Positions 23,642 to 35,300 of a DNA stretch of 64,000 nt are shown here, one piece after another. The stretch's first letter is position 1; the number at the start of each line of letters is the position of its first letter. The translations under genes were made by a program, and so were the position numbers. The stretch spans positions 49,331,364 to 49,395,363 of the forward strand of contig NC_067196.1 of the NCBI RefSeq assembly GCF_000699445.3, in the 5' to 3' direction. Origin of the DNA: Schistosoma haematobium. Taxonomy: Eukaryota; Platyhelminthes; Trematoda; Strigeidida; Schistosomatidae. A model generated the notes under the pieces. It had not been told where the DNA came from. It worked only from the letters and a program-made list of their open reading frames with translations, and did no database searches.

Positions 23642-25500
23642 TTAGTTCTGGCAATGATGATCTCTCAGTTGATCCGACTTTCTTTTGAAGGAGTCAGCGG
23701 ATGGATCCACAACCACGTGCTGAGGTAGTGACTCCTCCTCAATGATTCGATGGGAAAGTCGATAATCGGCTGACAAGTAATTTGTCCTGCGCTTGTGAAC
23801 ATTTTGGAGTGTCCTCGCCAGTTCTCTGTTTTGGAAGACAAGAAAAACCAGGGTATATCGTGTGCACATTTATCACTAAGCAATTTGAAAACTGTAATCA
23901 AGTCACCTCTAGTTCTTCGATATGACAACGGTAATACGTTTAGCTTGGCCAGTCGAGCATCACACGGGAGCTTCGCTATTACGGGAATCAGCTTAGTTGC
24001 CGTTCTCTGAATCTTTCCCAAAAGATCACTGTCTTTTTTAAGCAGAGGCTAGCCGCTTGTATGCAGCACTCAAGTTTAGGATGCACCAACACTATACAAA
24101 GTCAAAAACGTTTTGGCATCGACGTGAATAAAGGTCCTACGTATTGACCATGAAGTTCTAAAACTTTTGTCGGCTATTGTACGACAGTGTGTGGCAGTCT
24201 TCAATTCTTGGCTAACGATGACTCCTAAGTCATTGTGTGTCTGGACAACGGGTAGCTCAGTGTTATTCATCGTGTATGTATCTGTACCTTAATGACTGAT
24301 ATGCATCACAATACACTTGGAAGTAATAATCGGCAACTGCAAGGTTAGAGACCATTCAGATAATTTCCTCAGGTCATTTTGGACTTATAAGCTGTCACCC
24401 TCACATCGTATCGCTTTCCATATCTTGACATCGTCAAGCCAATCAGCATCTTTTGACCCTTGCATTTCAAGATGCAACTAACTGATTCACACTTCCCACT
24501 TTCATGGGTTACACAGTCGGTAATGGTAAATGGGATAGCATTCATAATGAATAGAGCTACCCACCCTCCCTTACACTTCTGGATTCTGTCGGCTCTTACC
24601 AACGCAGAAACCTCGAAATCAAGTTTCAAACTATCTATAGGCTGCGTCAGCCAAGTTTCTGTTACTGCAATTATATCTGGCTTTATAGAGTCAATCTGTA
24701 CACCTAGTTCCGTTCGCTTATCGAGCGATCTTCGGGAATTAGTGTAGCAGATCCGTAGCCTATTTAAGTGGCTTCGTGCTGCAGCCAGAGTGGGTTCGGC
24801 ATCATTCTCTGTCGAAGCCTCGCAACCCGAAAATTTATCATTTTTATGTCCTTTTCACCAGCGTCTAACCTTAGTTGTGGTTCTTTTTCGGCTTCCCGTC
24901 TTTTACACGGTCTGCCAGCTGAACGTCCTTACGGAAAAAAACTCCTGAGACCTTTAGTTTATGTCCGTTTTGTAAAATTAGGTTCCATTCATTTGCAGAT
25001 CTGAACACTACTTTAAGCAGTCTGGGTTCATTATATTTCAAGTTCGCCTGACTACCTAGTCTGTACACTTTTGGCCAGGTGACTCCGGAGATGTTTCGAG
25101 GCATAAGTTGATTTGGTAGCTGTTTAATCAGCCCGATGCCAAGCTCAAAACAAGTTTTAGGTTCATCGCTTTCACTCTTTGGTTCTATGAAAAATAATTC
25201 ACCTACCGCTGTGACCAGTTTTCAATTTCTCGGCTAATTTTTTTGGGGATGGGTTCTTTTTTAGATCGTCATGTCTTTTCTTCTTTACGACCTCTACCTA
25301 TTCGCCAACTATGGTTGGAGCAGCAACCACAGTCGCGTCAAACATACTGTGGGATTCCGTAGGATTATCGATGACTTGAGAAGTGAGGATGTGTTTCCTG
25401 CTAGAGACAGAACGACCAATGCGATCACTAATCCTAGGCGTTTCCTTCTGGACACCATTTTGAAGACGATGGACAGAAGACTCCTGTCCTCGGGTTTTTA
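23642..25500 (-). mobile_element. Internally deleted CR1-like LINE fragment
   Basis: On the - strand, ORF1-like sequence (25104-24871) is followed by endonuclease sequence (DIIAVTETWL near 24690-24660, then GGWVALFI). The RT C-terminal region follows next (THNDLGVIVSQELK near 24240-24200, SFRTSWSIRRTFIHVDAKTF, and LPLSYRRTRGDLITVFKLL near 23945-23890). The catalytic RT core is missing between about 24370 and 24270. Frames are broken in several places. It belongs to a different subfamily from the LINEs at 16.8, 28.8 and 57.9 kb. Confidence 0.7.
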
Positions 25501-25735
25501 ATTAAGACAGACCTCTTTGAAGACTGTCTTTTCTCTTTTGATCAATGACAGTCAGATGATTCCGAGCTCACTTGAGGATGCTTCACAATAATTTGCGTGT
25601 CGATAGAGCGAGTGCTGTCTGATGTGGTAAAACACTTTTTTTTACACCATTTACCATTGAGATGGCCTCGGTTAGCAAGCTGTTTGTTCGGATCACATTG
25701 TTTGTTTTCGGGTTACTTTGATAGTTAGAAGTATT

Positions 25736-25749
25736 TGATTTGATTTGCT
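25736..25749. repeat. Left 14-bp flanking direct repeat of the ORF1-only element
   Basis: TGATTTGATTTGCT, repeated at 27176-27189. The sequence is low-complexity, so a chance match is possible but unlikely at this length. Confidence 0.55.
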
Positions 25750-26000
25750 GAGTGGTTTGACGTCCGCTACCGCGCTCGTTTCAAAAAGGGCAGCGAATTT
25801 TGTACTTGTTGTGATTATACATGCTTTGGGTACTTATTGCACTAAAAAGCATCCTTGGTCTACTTTAACTAAAAGTACTTTGGTTAAAGTTTGAAATTTT
25901 TTGCTAAGTTTTGTCCTGAGTACCTGTTTTTAGTCCTTGACTAACACTTGTGTTCACATTGTTATCATTTTTTGTTTTTAAACCTTTTAAATCGAATTAC

Positions 26001-26631
26001 AATGGTTGGTAAGACTCACAAATGTGGGCAACCAAATTGTTTGTTCCCCGTGGAGGAGGGAATGCAATGTGACGATTGTAAAAAGTTGCGTCACAAAATG
26101 TGTTCATGCCTAAGTCCGACGGCTTGCAAAAGATGCTCGGAGCCAAACGCGCATTGGCTTTGTATGTTCTGCTGTACGGATAAAAAGGTACTAATTCAGG
26201 AGGCTATGGGCCTATTGGCTTTGGCCTGCAAGAAAAACGATGGCGGAAGTACTGATAACAAGAGCGCTGACGGTGAAGAATGTGTCAATGTAGTAAGTGC
26301 TGCTACAGGACCCGTTAAACGCCTTACTGCGGTTGATGGGAACGTGAAGTCTTCGTTGATATTAACGAGGAGTGAAGTGTCGCTTGATATTGACACCGGC
26401 AGTCATACACCTCTAGTCGAGATAGAAGATCCGGATAAAACTGTCACCGTTCCACATAGTCCAGGTGTGGCTGTCCTGAGTGGTGACAAATGGACTTCAG
26501 TAAAGAGAAAAAGAATTGGGAAGAAAAAGGCTGTAGGCAAAACGCAGCTGGTCAGCAAGGCGTTTGGAAGGGATGTTATCAGAAGAACAATCCTCACTGC
26601 GTGGCAAGCCCGACCGTTGTTGCTACCTTGA
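26001..26631 (+). CDS. Truncated LINE ORF1 with N-terminal PHD-like zinc finger
   Basis: The ATG at 26001 has a better context than an upstream in-frame ATG near 25948. The first about 65 residues hold CGQPNCLFPVEEGMQCDDC, then H and C residues, and a WLCMFCC end, which together give the Cys/His order of a PHD-type zinc finger. A basic KRKRIGKKKAVGK stretch follows near the end. The last residues are encoded by the start of the 557-bp repeat, so the natural C-terminus is missing. The same finger, damaged, is seen at the ORF1 start of the LINE at 61.3-61.4 kb. In other LINE groups, ORF1 PHD domains may aid chromatin contact; that role is inference here. Confidence 0.65.
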
Positions 26632-27167
26632 CGTGGTGGTCGGGCTTGCCTGTCGTGATGAAGCAACTGAGCTATACCGGCTGGAACAACCGTTCCTCAA
26701 GGTCCTACCATGTCAGACAGATCGGTTGAAGAGCGATAAGACTGAAAGCAACAAACCCAAGGTCCGAAGGCGAAGTCGTACTGCTGACTGTACAGAGGTG
26801 TGACAGCAGTAAGGTGTTTCCCTCGGACAACCAGCATGACAGCGATGCTGCCTTCCCAAAAGGAGGGGTGGGGTTAGAAAAGGTCGACCCTAAAAATGCG
26901 CACCTCGCCTTATCCCACGGATATCCGTCTCCGGCGGTAAAGTCTCAACAAGTACGGAGCTAACACAAAAATTACCCATAAAAAGGTTGTGTGACCGACC
27001 TCAAGCAGTTGTCCCTTGGGCACTGCGGTCACGCTCCAAGGTCACTAAGACCACCTCTAATCCAATTTCCTTTTCAGGTACCTCCAGAAGAACCCTTCCA
27101 CGGTTTGGGTAACCGGGAAGTGATAACCACCCTCATACCTCTAACAGCTGTCAAGACCACTGTATTC
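26611..27167 (+). repeat. 557-bp dispersed repeat, copy 1
   Basis: Matches 45970-46526 on the same strand over its full 557 bp with a single mismatch seen (GCGCACC here, GCACACC there near 26898). It starts CGACCGTTGTTGC and contains GGATATCCGTCTCCGGCGG. It is more GC-rich than its surroundings. The left boundary is the same in both copies but the right one differs, because the 46-kb copy continues another 87 bp. Probably a leader segment of a LINE (RTE-like), but not identified with certainty. Confidence 0.75.
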
Positions 27168-27175
27168 TGACTGAC

Positions 27176-27189
27176 TGATTTGATTTGCT
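27176..27189. repeat. Right 14-bp flanking direct repeat of the ORF1-only element
   Basis: Same TGATTTGATTTGCT as at 25736-25749. Confidence 0.55.
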
Positions 27190-27299
27190 ATGAATTCCCA
27201 CAACAGTCCGATTGAAGGCAGGTCAAACTGGGTGAGCGAAACTGCATGTATTACATTGAAAATCCGTGATACGGACGCAAACGAGTGCAAAGAAATCAG

Positions 27300-28690
27300 T
27301 TTGTTCAAATACCAAGATTTCTACAGCTCACATGGTAATCCACATTCGTATAATTGACTGTAATTCTCTTAGGGTCCGTTGTGTATGTCCGGCTTTGTAT
27401 TGGGTATAGACCATCTGATCTAGAATACATTCATTTGACGAAGAATTAATAACTGAAACGGGAACAGACACACCTGGCTCATGAAAATGTATTTGATCAA
27501 CATGTCTGTTGTGCGTTCTTAAATTACTGGTATCTAGAAGACGGACCTTAAATTTTTCCAACATTCTCCATCACAATCTTCGTGTCTGGTTGAAGATCAT
27601 CCCCATAATAGTATGTAAAGTTTGTAGACAAGGCGTTTCATGTCGGGAAGTAAAATCCTTCTTTCTTACAACTTCGATGGAGCCTATTCCATTTAAAATT
27701 TCTATATTGCAGAAGTAAGTGTCCACTTCTCCCTCGAATTCATTGAATTTTGAGGAAGCAATCAAATAATTAGCGGTTTTCAATGTCGAAATTTTCCACT
27801 CGACTATTAAGACAAAAACCTTGGAGCAGTGTACAGACGTTTACACCATATATCATTCAACCAGGTATTAACTGTATCTTCAAGAATTTAGGAGACATCA
27901 TCAGTCATTAAATAGGCACGGTAAATAAATCCCTAAAATAAATCGCTCTGTAAGTCTTTGACATTGATGCTGACCTCATTTGTTTCACTGAACACAGTCT
28001 TGTCTGAAGCGCTTTGTCACACATCCGCATCGAATTTCGAGCAGATAACTGTGATAATTAGAAGTATTTGGATTATTGGACAAGCTAGGAGCCGCAGAAA
28101 CAACTTAATTCAACGAAAATGTATTAGATGAGCACGAACGAAGGTACTGTATTTGAAATTCGAAATCAAGCAGTCATCACGAACAATAGAATCATTAGTT
28201 CACACAAGTACCACATCCTGCAGGTTAAATTGGAATCGAAATTTCCGTAATCGATTGCACTTCCTCTTAGGTTCATGCTGTGTCTGTGCGACTGTGCACC
28301 CTGGAAACGTATTTGATCAACATGTCGGCTGTGTGTAACTAACTCATTATTATCTAGATTTCAAACCATTTCAAATCCACATTTTTCACCAAAATCCACG
28401 TGGCTGGCTAAAGATCACTTGCTTGATAATATGTAATTTCTGCAGAATTCAAACACATAATATTCGAACAAAGAATTCTTCCTTTTAATAGTTTTGATTA
28501 GGTCTCTTCCGTTACAGAATTTTTATCATTTCTATTTTGCAGTAAGAATGTATCTACTCACCTTTCCAGTTCATTAAATGTTGAAGCGTCAATAGAATCA
28601 ATAGCAGATATCAATGTTCTGACCATCAGAACAATCCCGCATGAAAGCCATAAAAACATGTTCACACCCTATAACATTTCTCGAGATGGT
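27300..28690 (-). pseudogene. Two diverged tandem copies of exon-like sequence
   Basis: Segments 27300-27860 and 28150-28690 align by eye in order: a shared TTTGATCAACATGTC block; CTTCGTGTCTGGTTGAAGATCA against CCACGTGGCTGGCTAAAGATCA; and a stretch translating on the - strand to TLKTANYLIASSKFNEFEG in one and TLISAIDSIDASTFNELER in the other. In the right-hand copy the last is followed by a 30-nt GT-AG micro-intron candidate (GTGAGT...AAATAG). Longer frames in copy 1 (27783-27571 and 27564-27328) contain no domain I recognise. Stops interrupt both. I read this as a duplicated, probably decayed host gene or exon pair; an unknown repeat is also possible. Confidence 0.4.
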
Positions 28691-28946
28691 GACAGGATCC
28701 GCAGCATAATGAGTGTTATGATCGGTCACCAACACCATGAGGGCTCATTCTGGAACAAACACCTCTCTGAATGCCTGGACTGTGAAATCAGAATTCAGTT
28801 CACATGGTTTTGGACGTAATTGAAGAGGATTCCGCTTAACGCGATTCCATGTTTAGTAGCAGTGGATCATCAACACCTCCAGTCACGAACCTAGGTATAT
28901 TAACGATAATAGAGAAAAACGTAATTGGTGAATCATAGTAAGATAT

Positions 28947-29212
28947 TGTAGTGGCATTAGACCATAACCACACAATCTTCAAAGCTGAACACAACACTAC
29001 TCAGAAAATAGATATTCAATATTTAACACGGGGAAATACCTAACAATCGAGAAGGCGCGAACAATGAATTAAATTGATTAGAGTTGATCGAACGGCATGG
29101 CTTCCACGTAAGATCTTATAGATTAGGCAGTTATATCATGACGAATCTACAATTTTGGGATTAGGTCTATTATTAGAGCAGTACTAATTTAATAGTAGAC
29201 CATAATTCTACA
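28947..29212 (+). mobile_element. Solo LTR in the LINE 3' UTR
   Basis: 266 bp beginning TGTAGTGGCATTAGACC and ending ATAATTCTACA, flanked by the 4-bp duplication ATAT (28943-28946, 29213-29216). The uninterrupted LINE at 58.0 kb reads AAGATATTATCC across this point. The sequence is the reverse complement of 52558-52971 with an internal absence of about 148 bp, so both belong to one LTR family. Confidence 0.8.
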
Positions 29213-29894
29213 ATATTATCCTTAGTCCTTAAGAATAGGTCATGCTACCTCTTAAAGGACTCATGAAAAGTTGCTTGGACTAGCTCAGTCGACAGCGAAT
29301 TCCATCGTTTCACAACTCTTGGGAAGCAGAATTTGTGGCTACAGTCCGTTCTGCTGTGTCGTGTCTCTAGTTCCTGGGTGTTACCCCCTATGTTTTTGTC
29401 GCAGGTAAACTTAATTGGGTGTTTAAGGGAATGTCCAGAAGTGTTAAGGATACTGTAGGCCATTCATTAGAAGGTCACCTCTAAGACGCCTATACTGTAA
29501 TGGGTAAAGGTCTAGTGACTGGAGACGCTCTTCATAAGGCTTGGATTCGAGTCCCCGAACTGATTTCATGGCTCGCCGTTGGATACTCTCCAAAGTGTCC
29601 TTCTCCTTTTGGAGTGAGGGAGGAAATACTATGTTTCCGTATTGTAAATGGGAACGAATGAAACTGTTGAAGATTATGTGGAAAGTTCTTCCGTCAAACT
29701 GGCCCAAAATGCGCTTCAATGTTACCAGTGCAAGGTTTGCTCGAAAGGCATTTTTGCCACAGTTAGCGTAAGACTTGAAATCGTAGGGTAACAGAACTCC
29801 TCAATCTTTTTCGACTCGGAATGCTACTAGAGAGGAGTTTCTTAAGTTGAAACTGTAGTCTGCAAAATGTCTCAGATGGACTACTTTACATGTT

Positions 29895-29899
29895 GAAGT
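29895..29899. repeat. Target-site duplication GAAGT (left) of the intact Gypsy element
   Basis: GAAGT is repeated at 36787-36791; the uninterrupted LINE at 58.7 kb reads TTGAAGTGTTAAAGG. Confidence 0.9.
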
Positions 29900-30165
29900 T
29901 TCGTGTCTATAGGTAACCCTCGTGCTATTGATAGAAGAAACCAGACAAGTAGTGAATAGGTCTTTATTTCGATCTTAGCGCAGTCACAGTGGAGCGTGGG
30001 ATTATCTGTTCAGACAAACAAAGGCTCTCAACATTCAATATAAGATAATAGGGAATATAACGCTTATACAAAATAAGGAAGTGAATGAATACTTGAACAA
30101 TACTGTTCTGGCATATACTTGGTTGTTTGGGGTCAACTCTTAACCAACCAACCTAAGCTGTTACA
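29900..30165 (-). repeat. 3' LTR of the intact Gypsy element
   Basis: 266 bp, same as 36521-36786 except one T/C (ATACTGTTCTGG here). On the element strand it starts TGTAACAGC and ends GACACGAA. The 3' end is therefore AA and not the usual CA; the boundary is fixed by the GAAGT duplication on its outer side. Confidence 0.95.
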
Positions 30166-30182
30166 TTAGCTTCCCCCTAGAA
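30166..30182 (-). promoter_or_regulatory. Polypurine tract of the Gypsy element
   Basis: The element strand reads CTAGGGGGAAGCTAA immediately before the 3' LTR, a typical plus-strand primer site. Confidence 0.75.
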
Positions 30183-32329
30183 TCGACTTCCGTAGGAACG
30201 TCGGTTCGATTAACCTATCTATCGAAAACACCTTAGTTCTATTTCTCATCCCAAGGGAAAATTATCAACTCCCTCACTGTTTGACTTACAATCAGTGACG
30301 ACTGACGCTGTCAACGATAGTCCATGGATGTCTCTTCTTTACTAGCTTGTCATCTTATTTTGTAGCATGTGATTTCTTCTACAACTATCGACGACGGTCT
30401 GCTGCGTGCTTTCAAGAGAAAGTGTGAGAATGTGGAATAAGAATATCTGAGGAAGTGCCGCGAGCAGGCTACCCAACACCATGTTGGTGAGGTACGATTT
30501 TTCCGTGCTCAGACCGGCTATCAGGTGTTTACTCACCTGCCTCTTGAGTCGCCCTCAAGTAAAAAGTAAAGAAGAATCTACTTCAAAGGTAATGGTGAAA
30601 ATCAAGCAAACCTGAAGAACTGCTCCACTGCCTGCATAAAATAATAAGATACAAAATGGAAATACATAAATGTAATTGATAGTTGTTCGGTTCCATGTAA
30701 GTGCTTGGTCTCCAGAACGGATTGGTATTCTGGAAGAGAATAGACATAGTGTAGATATCTTGTGCACGAAAAACCATGAAAACAAAAAAAATACTCTTTT
30801 GTAATGCATATATGTAAAAGGGTCAACTTGCTAGAAGTTGGACTCTTTAACAAAATCGATCAAACGCGTGACCTTGAGGCTGTGACGACCGCGTTTTACA
30901 ACTAGGTGCGTAACCAAGGGTGCATCAGAATACTCCACGAAAAGGAAAGGAATATACGGTTAAGAAGCAAAAAAAATTGTGTAGAGTATGCGGATCAAGT
31001 ACAGTTGTGTCAAATACCCTTTTCTTGTTTGATTTAGGTATGCATGATATATTGAAGCAATATATCGTCAATTCATCCAAGTAACGAATTGGTTTGCACC
31101 TCAGAAGTGTGTAAGTCCTATTACTCATTAGTATTATGAGTGATTAATTGGTGTAAAGAAATATTGAAGTCACTTTCTCCGTGGTCTGATGTGGCTTAAT
31201 GGCTAAGCACGCGGTCTAGCATTCAGGAGGGCAGAGGTTCGAGTGCGTGTGGAGCCTGCGTTTTTGTTCACCAGGCCCACCTTCAATACGATGTTTGTTG
31301 CCCGTAAGTCGCGCACATATGAGAGAAAAAATGACAAGAGGACAGACTGATATATCAAAGTGCCATATTGGAAAAGTACAAGTTCTTTGTTTACATGAAT
31401 ATTATCACTATAGAAAAAAAACTACAAGTTTAGTAAATTTCCATTTTACGTTATATTTAAACTAACGAATATATATATATATATATCAGTTATTGACATA
31501 AAATGTCTTTTTTATAACGCCAATGTTAAGTTCCAGGACTTTGTATGGGCCACTAATAATAATTGGTTTAACGTTAGCATAGTCGTGATATTCATATTGT
31601 CAGTTCAATGTTATGATTACTAAACAGTTCCCTTATAAGTTGTTTAAAATTAGGTATGTGGAATCAATGCGGCTGACATAGTAACCTTACAGTAACGCAC
31701 TGTACTATATCTTCACGGTTATTGATTCTTAAATGTCAGAAATTAAAAAAAAATCTGAATATTGCCAATAAAGATGGGTTATATGATCACACTAAAAAGC
31801 ATGCTGCAGGAAAACTGGTTAAGTCATTACGTAAGTTTCCTAAACATAAAAAAAATGATGAGAACTTTAATAAGTACTTGACTATGGTTTAATCCAAAAT
31901 GTTTTGTCTAGAAAACCACTTATTAATGGTAGTATTAATCGTATCAAGCTACTAAACATATCCTCAACCGAAAACTTTTAGAAGTAGTTCATATGGTATA
32001 TATGTATAGCCAGTCTACGTGAAAAATGTATATAAATATATAAGAAGTACAGCCAACATAGTTAATTAACCAGAAAAAGATTATAAAACTCGCCTGGGTT
32101 GCTTTTTGAATTCGTTGTATTTGCCAGTGTTAGTTGTATGAGTTTGATTAAAATCCTCAGCCATCGTTGCGGAATACCTAGCTTATGTGTCCAGTATTTT
32201 AAAAAAATATTTAACATAACACGTATATATCAAAGGTAAAAGGTCTGGGGAGTTGTCGGTGAGACGGAATGAGGAAAAAAAAATTATTTTTAAGTAGATG
32301 CAGGGTGTGATTAGCTGCGTGGTTAGATT
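30183..32329 (-). other. Long non-coding 3' segment of the Gypsy element
   Basis: 2.15 kb between the pol stop and the polypurine tract. Only short, overlapping frames (64-84 codons) occur near 30555-30853 on the element strand, and none shows envelope-like features convincingly. A tRNA-like A/B-box pair sits inside at 31192-31246. Part of the segment near 32090 (AACTCGCCTGG) recurs near 55013 inside the non-coding LTR element, suggesting a shared origin. Confidence 0.6.
31187..31262 (+). repeat. tRNA-like promoter remnant (SINE-like)
   Basis: A-box-like TGGCTTAATGG at 31192-31202 and B-box-like GGTTCGAGTGC at 31236-31246 have RNA polymerase III spacing. The segment does not fold into a sound tRNA cloverleaf (T-arm and acceptor do not pair), so it is a SINE-like relic carried in the Gypsy 3' region. 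Confidence 0.45.
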
Positions 32330-35300
32330 TTATCCTGCAGCTGAAACTGTCAACATCCTTGACTGACTAATTGGATGTGCCCAGCGAACCGTTTTAGTCA
32401 TTTGTAAAGATTTATTATCTTTACATTTCGATTCCGTAATGGATTTGTCAGTTAAACGATCTAACAACACGTATGGTGGTTCATGATCTAGATAAGCCGG
32501 CTTTAGCCTATCAATACTTACTGTGTCGATGTTTCCATGTTTTTCTATCACGAAATATTTAGATTTTCTTGAGACGACTTTGAAAGGACCTTCAAATGGA
32601 GGACTGAGTGGTGCTTTTATTTTGTCACATCTTATCCAGACGTGCGTGCAATTGCTTAGGTCTTTAGGTATATATACGGTGCGCGATTGTTCACGAGTAT
32701 TAATCGGCTTAATTTTAGACATGTGGTCCCGTAGTTGATCTACATAATTTTCTAAATTAAGTTTTTGACTGTTAGTATTAGGGTTAATAAATTCACCTGG
32801 TAGTCTCAGAGTTGTTCCGAAAACCAGTTCCGCAGCTGAACACTGTGCGTCAGTTTTGACAGATGTTCGTATTCCCAACATAACTAACGGTAGGAATTCT
32901 GTCCACTGATTGGGGTTTGAGTGAGATATAAGGGCGGTTTTTAGCTGACGGTGAAAACGTTCTACCATCCCATTAGCCTGAGGATGATATGCAGTGCAGC
33001 GTATCCTATTGGAGCCTAGAAGTTTAGCCAAGTTATTAAATAGTTCGGATTCGAATTGCGCTCCTCTATCCGTCGTTATTGTTATGGGTGTACCAAAAAT
33101 GGTTACCCAGTTCTGCATGAAAACTTTGGCTACTGTTTCCGCTGTGATGTCCGCTATCGGGATGGCTATAGGGAATCTGGTGAATCGATCTATGCATGTA
33201 AACAGATAATTAAAACCGTTTGAACGTGGTAAAGGACCTACCAAGTCGATATGCACATGGGCAAAACGTGCATCTGGTTGCGAGAAAACACCTATGGGTG
33301 AATTTGTGTGACGATTAATCTTTGATTGTTGACATGCTGAACACTCTCTAACCCATTTGTGTACATCCTTCTGTAAATTCGGCCATATATATCTGGCATT
33401 GATTAGTTTTGTTGAAGCTTTTGCGCCAGGATGAGACAAAGAATGAAAGTTATTATATATCAGCTTTCGCATATTTTTGGGAACGAAAGGTCGCGGCATT
33501 GCCTTGGTCGTGTCACAATAAATTAGAATACCATCGATAGGTGATGGGAATTGTTTTAAATTAAGACTTGAATTGTTTGTTTTAAGTAGGTTTTGTAATT
33601 CTAGGTCCTGCTCTTGTTCGTGTCTCAACGTTTCGAAGTTTACTGTAGACTGCTGTAGCACGTTCATTTCTAGTCTGGATAAAGCATCTGCCGCCTGATT
33701 GTCCTGACCTTTGACATGTCGGATATCGCTTGTGAACTGTGATATATAGTCAAGGTGTCGGACTTCTCGAGGTGAGTATTTATCGGCTCTCGCTTTTAAT
33801 GCATTCGTTAATGGTTTGTGATCCGTAAAGACTATAAATTCCCTACCTTCTAACATGTGTCGGAAGTGTTTAATGGTCAGGTAGATTGCAAGAAGTTCTC
33901 GCCCGAAGGTAGAATACCTTGTTTCGGCTGGAGCGAGTCTTCTCGAGAAGAAAGCAATTGGTTTCCAGGCGTTTTTAACCAGTTGGTTAAGGGTACCGCC
34001 TACTGCTTTATCTGAAGCATCCACCATCAAAGCAAGTGGGGAAAGAGAATTCGGATATATCAACGTAGTTGCTTGAGCTAATTTATCTTTAAGCTGTTTA
34101 ATAGCTTCGACGGCGTCAGAAGACAGTTTGAATTCTTTTGGTTTTCCTTTAAGTGAATCTGTCAAAGGTTGCATTAATTGTGCACAACCTGGTATGAATC
34201 TGCGATAAAAGTTAATTAGACCTAGAAAACTTCTCAGTTGTGTTAGAGAACTAGGTATGGGGTATTGTTTGATGGTATCCACTTCTTTTTTGATAGGTTT
34301 AATCCCTTCTGGGCTTATTGTGTGACCGAGAAATTCTAAAGTTTGAACACCGAAAACACACTTACTTTGGTGTATGTTTATTCCATGTTCATCCAGTCTT
34401 TTCAACACTGCTTGTACATGCTGTTCGTGTGATTGCAAATCGGGGCTGGCAATTAACAAGTCGTCTATATACCCCTGCGCAAATGGCATATCTCGAAGTA
34501 GGTTATCTATGAATCTTTGAAATGTCTGTGCCGCATTTCTCAGGCCGAATGGCATGCGTACAAACTCGAATAAGCCAAAGGGTGTAGTAATAGCTGTCTT
34601 GGGAATATCTTCATCAGCCACCGGGATATTGTGATATGCCCTGACTAAATCAATTTTAGTGAATATGTTCATACCCTGTAAACCGTTTGTGAAATCTTGG
34701 ATATGAGGTATTGGGTACCTATCTGGTACGGTTTGACGGTTTAGGGCTCTGTAATCCCCGCACGGTCGCCAGTCACCTTCATTCTTCTTTGGGAGCATAT
34801 GCAAAGGGGATGCCCACTGACTATCAGAGGGACGGATAATACCCAATTGTAGCATATAATCAAACTCGGCCCTAGCGATTTTGAGCTTATCCGGTGCTAG
34901 TCTCCTGGGTTTTGCAAAAACCGGTGCACCTTCGGTTTTGATAGTGTGACTTACTTTTAGTTTGTCTTTAGAAGGCTGTGGGTTTGGTTTAGTTAAGTTT
35001 GGAAATTCCGCGAGTATATCTTGGAATTTCGCTGTTGTTACTGGAGGAGTTTGAATCAAGTTAAGAGAGCTGATGTGACTTTCTTTGCCTTTTGTGTAAT
35101 ACGAAGTTTCTTTTAGTGTTAATCGCCGTTTCTTGGTGTCAACTAGAAATTCGTATCTCTCTAGAAAGTCCATCCCCAGTATTGCCAGATCTAAGTCGGC
35201 TACCGTGAAAACCCAAGGGAATTGCCTCCTGAACCCCAAATCTAGGGTTAAAGTTTTCTGCCCAAATGTCGCGATTTTAGTTTTATTTGCAGCTTGAAGT

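Larger units (their letters stand above)
25750..27175 (+). mobile_element. Compact ORF1-only LINE-derived element with 14-bp TSD
   Basis: About 1.4 kb between two copies of TGATTTGATTTGCT. It contains a 5' leader, an ORF1 with a PHD-like zinc finger (25948-26631 by frame, likely start at 26001), and then the 557-bp repeat (26611-27167) ending in a short TGACTGAC tail. No endonuclease or RT is present. It looks like a non-autonomous derivative that joins a CR1-like 5' end to an unrelated 3' segment. Alternatively two separate insertions happen to lie side by side and the flanking repeat is coincidental. Confidence 0.5.
28810..29899 (-). mobile_element. LINE 3' half (left part), split by Gypsy and by a solo LTR
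   Basis: 3' UTR and RT C-terminal domain of the same CR1-like subfamily as at 57.9 kb. The frame 29719-29444 is identical in translation to 58550-58275. The element continues at 36787-37125, on the far side of the inserted Gypsy element. It also carries a solo LTR at 28947-29212 in its 3' UTR. The 57.9-kb copy lacks both insertions and so serves as the empty site. Confidence 0.85.

Noticed and set aside
30555..30853. Possible envelope-like gene in the 3' tail of the Gypsy element
   Set aside because: Three overlapping short frames in different phases, hydrophobic in places but with no signal peptide, cleavage site or conserved cysteine pattern.
31187..31262. Possible tRNA gene
   Set aside because: It has A- and B-box-like motifs only; acceptor and T-arm do not pair into a cloverleaf, so it is kept as a SINE-like relic.
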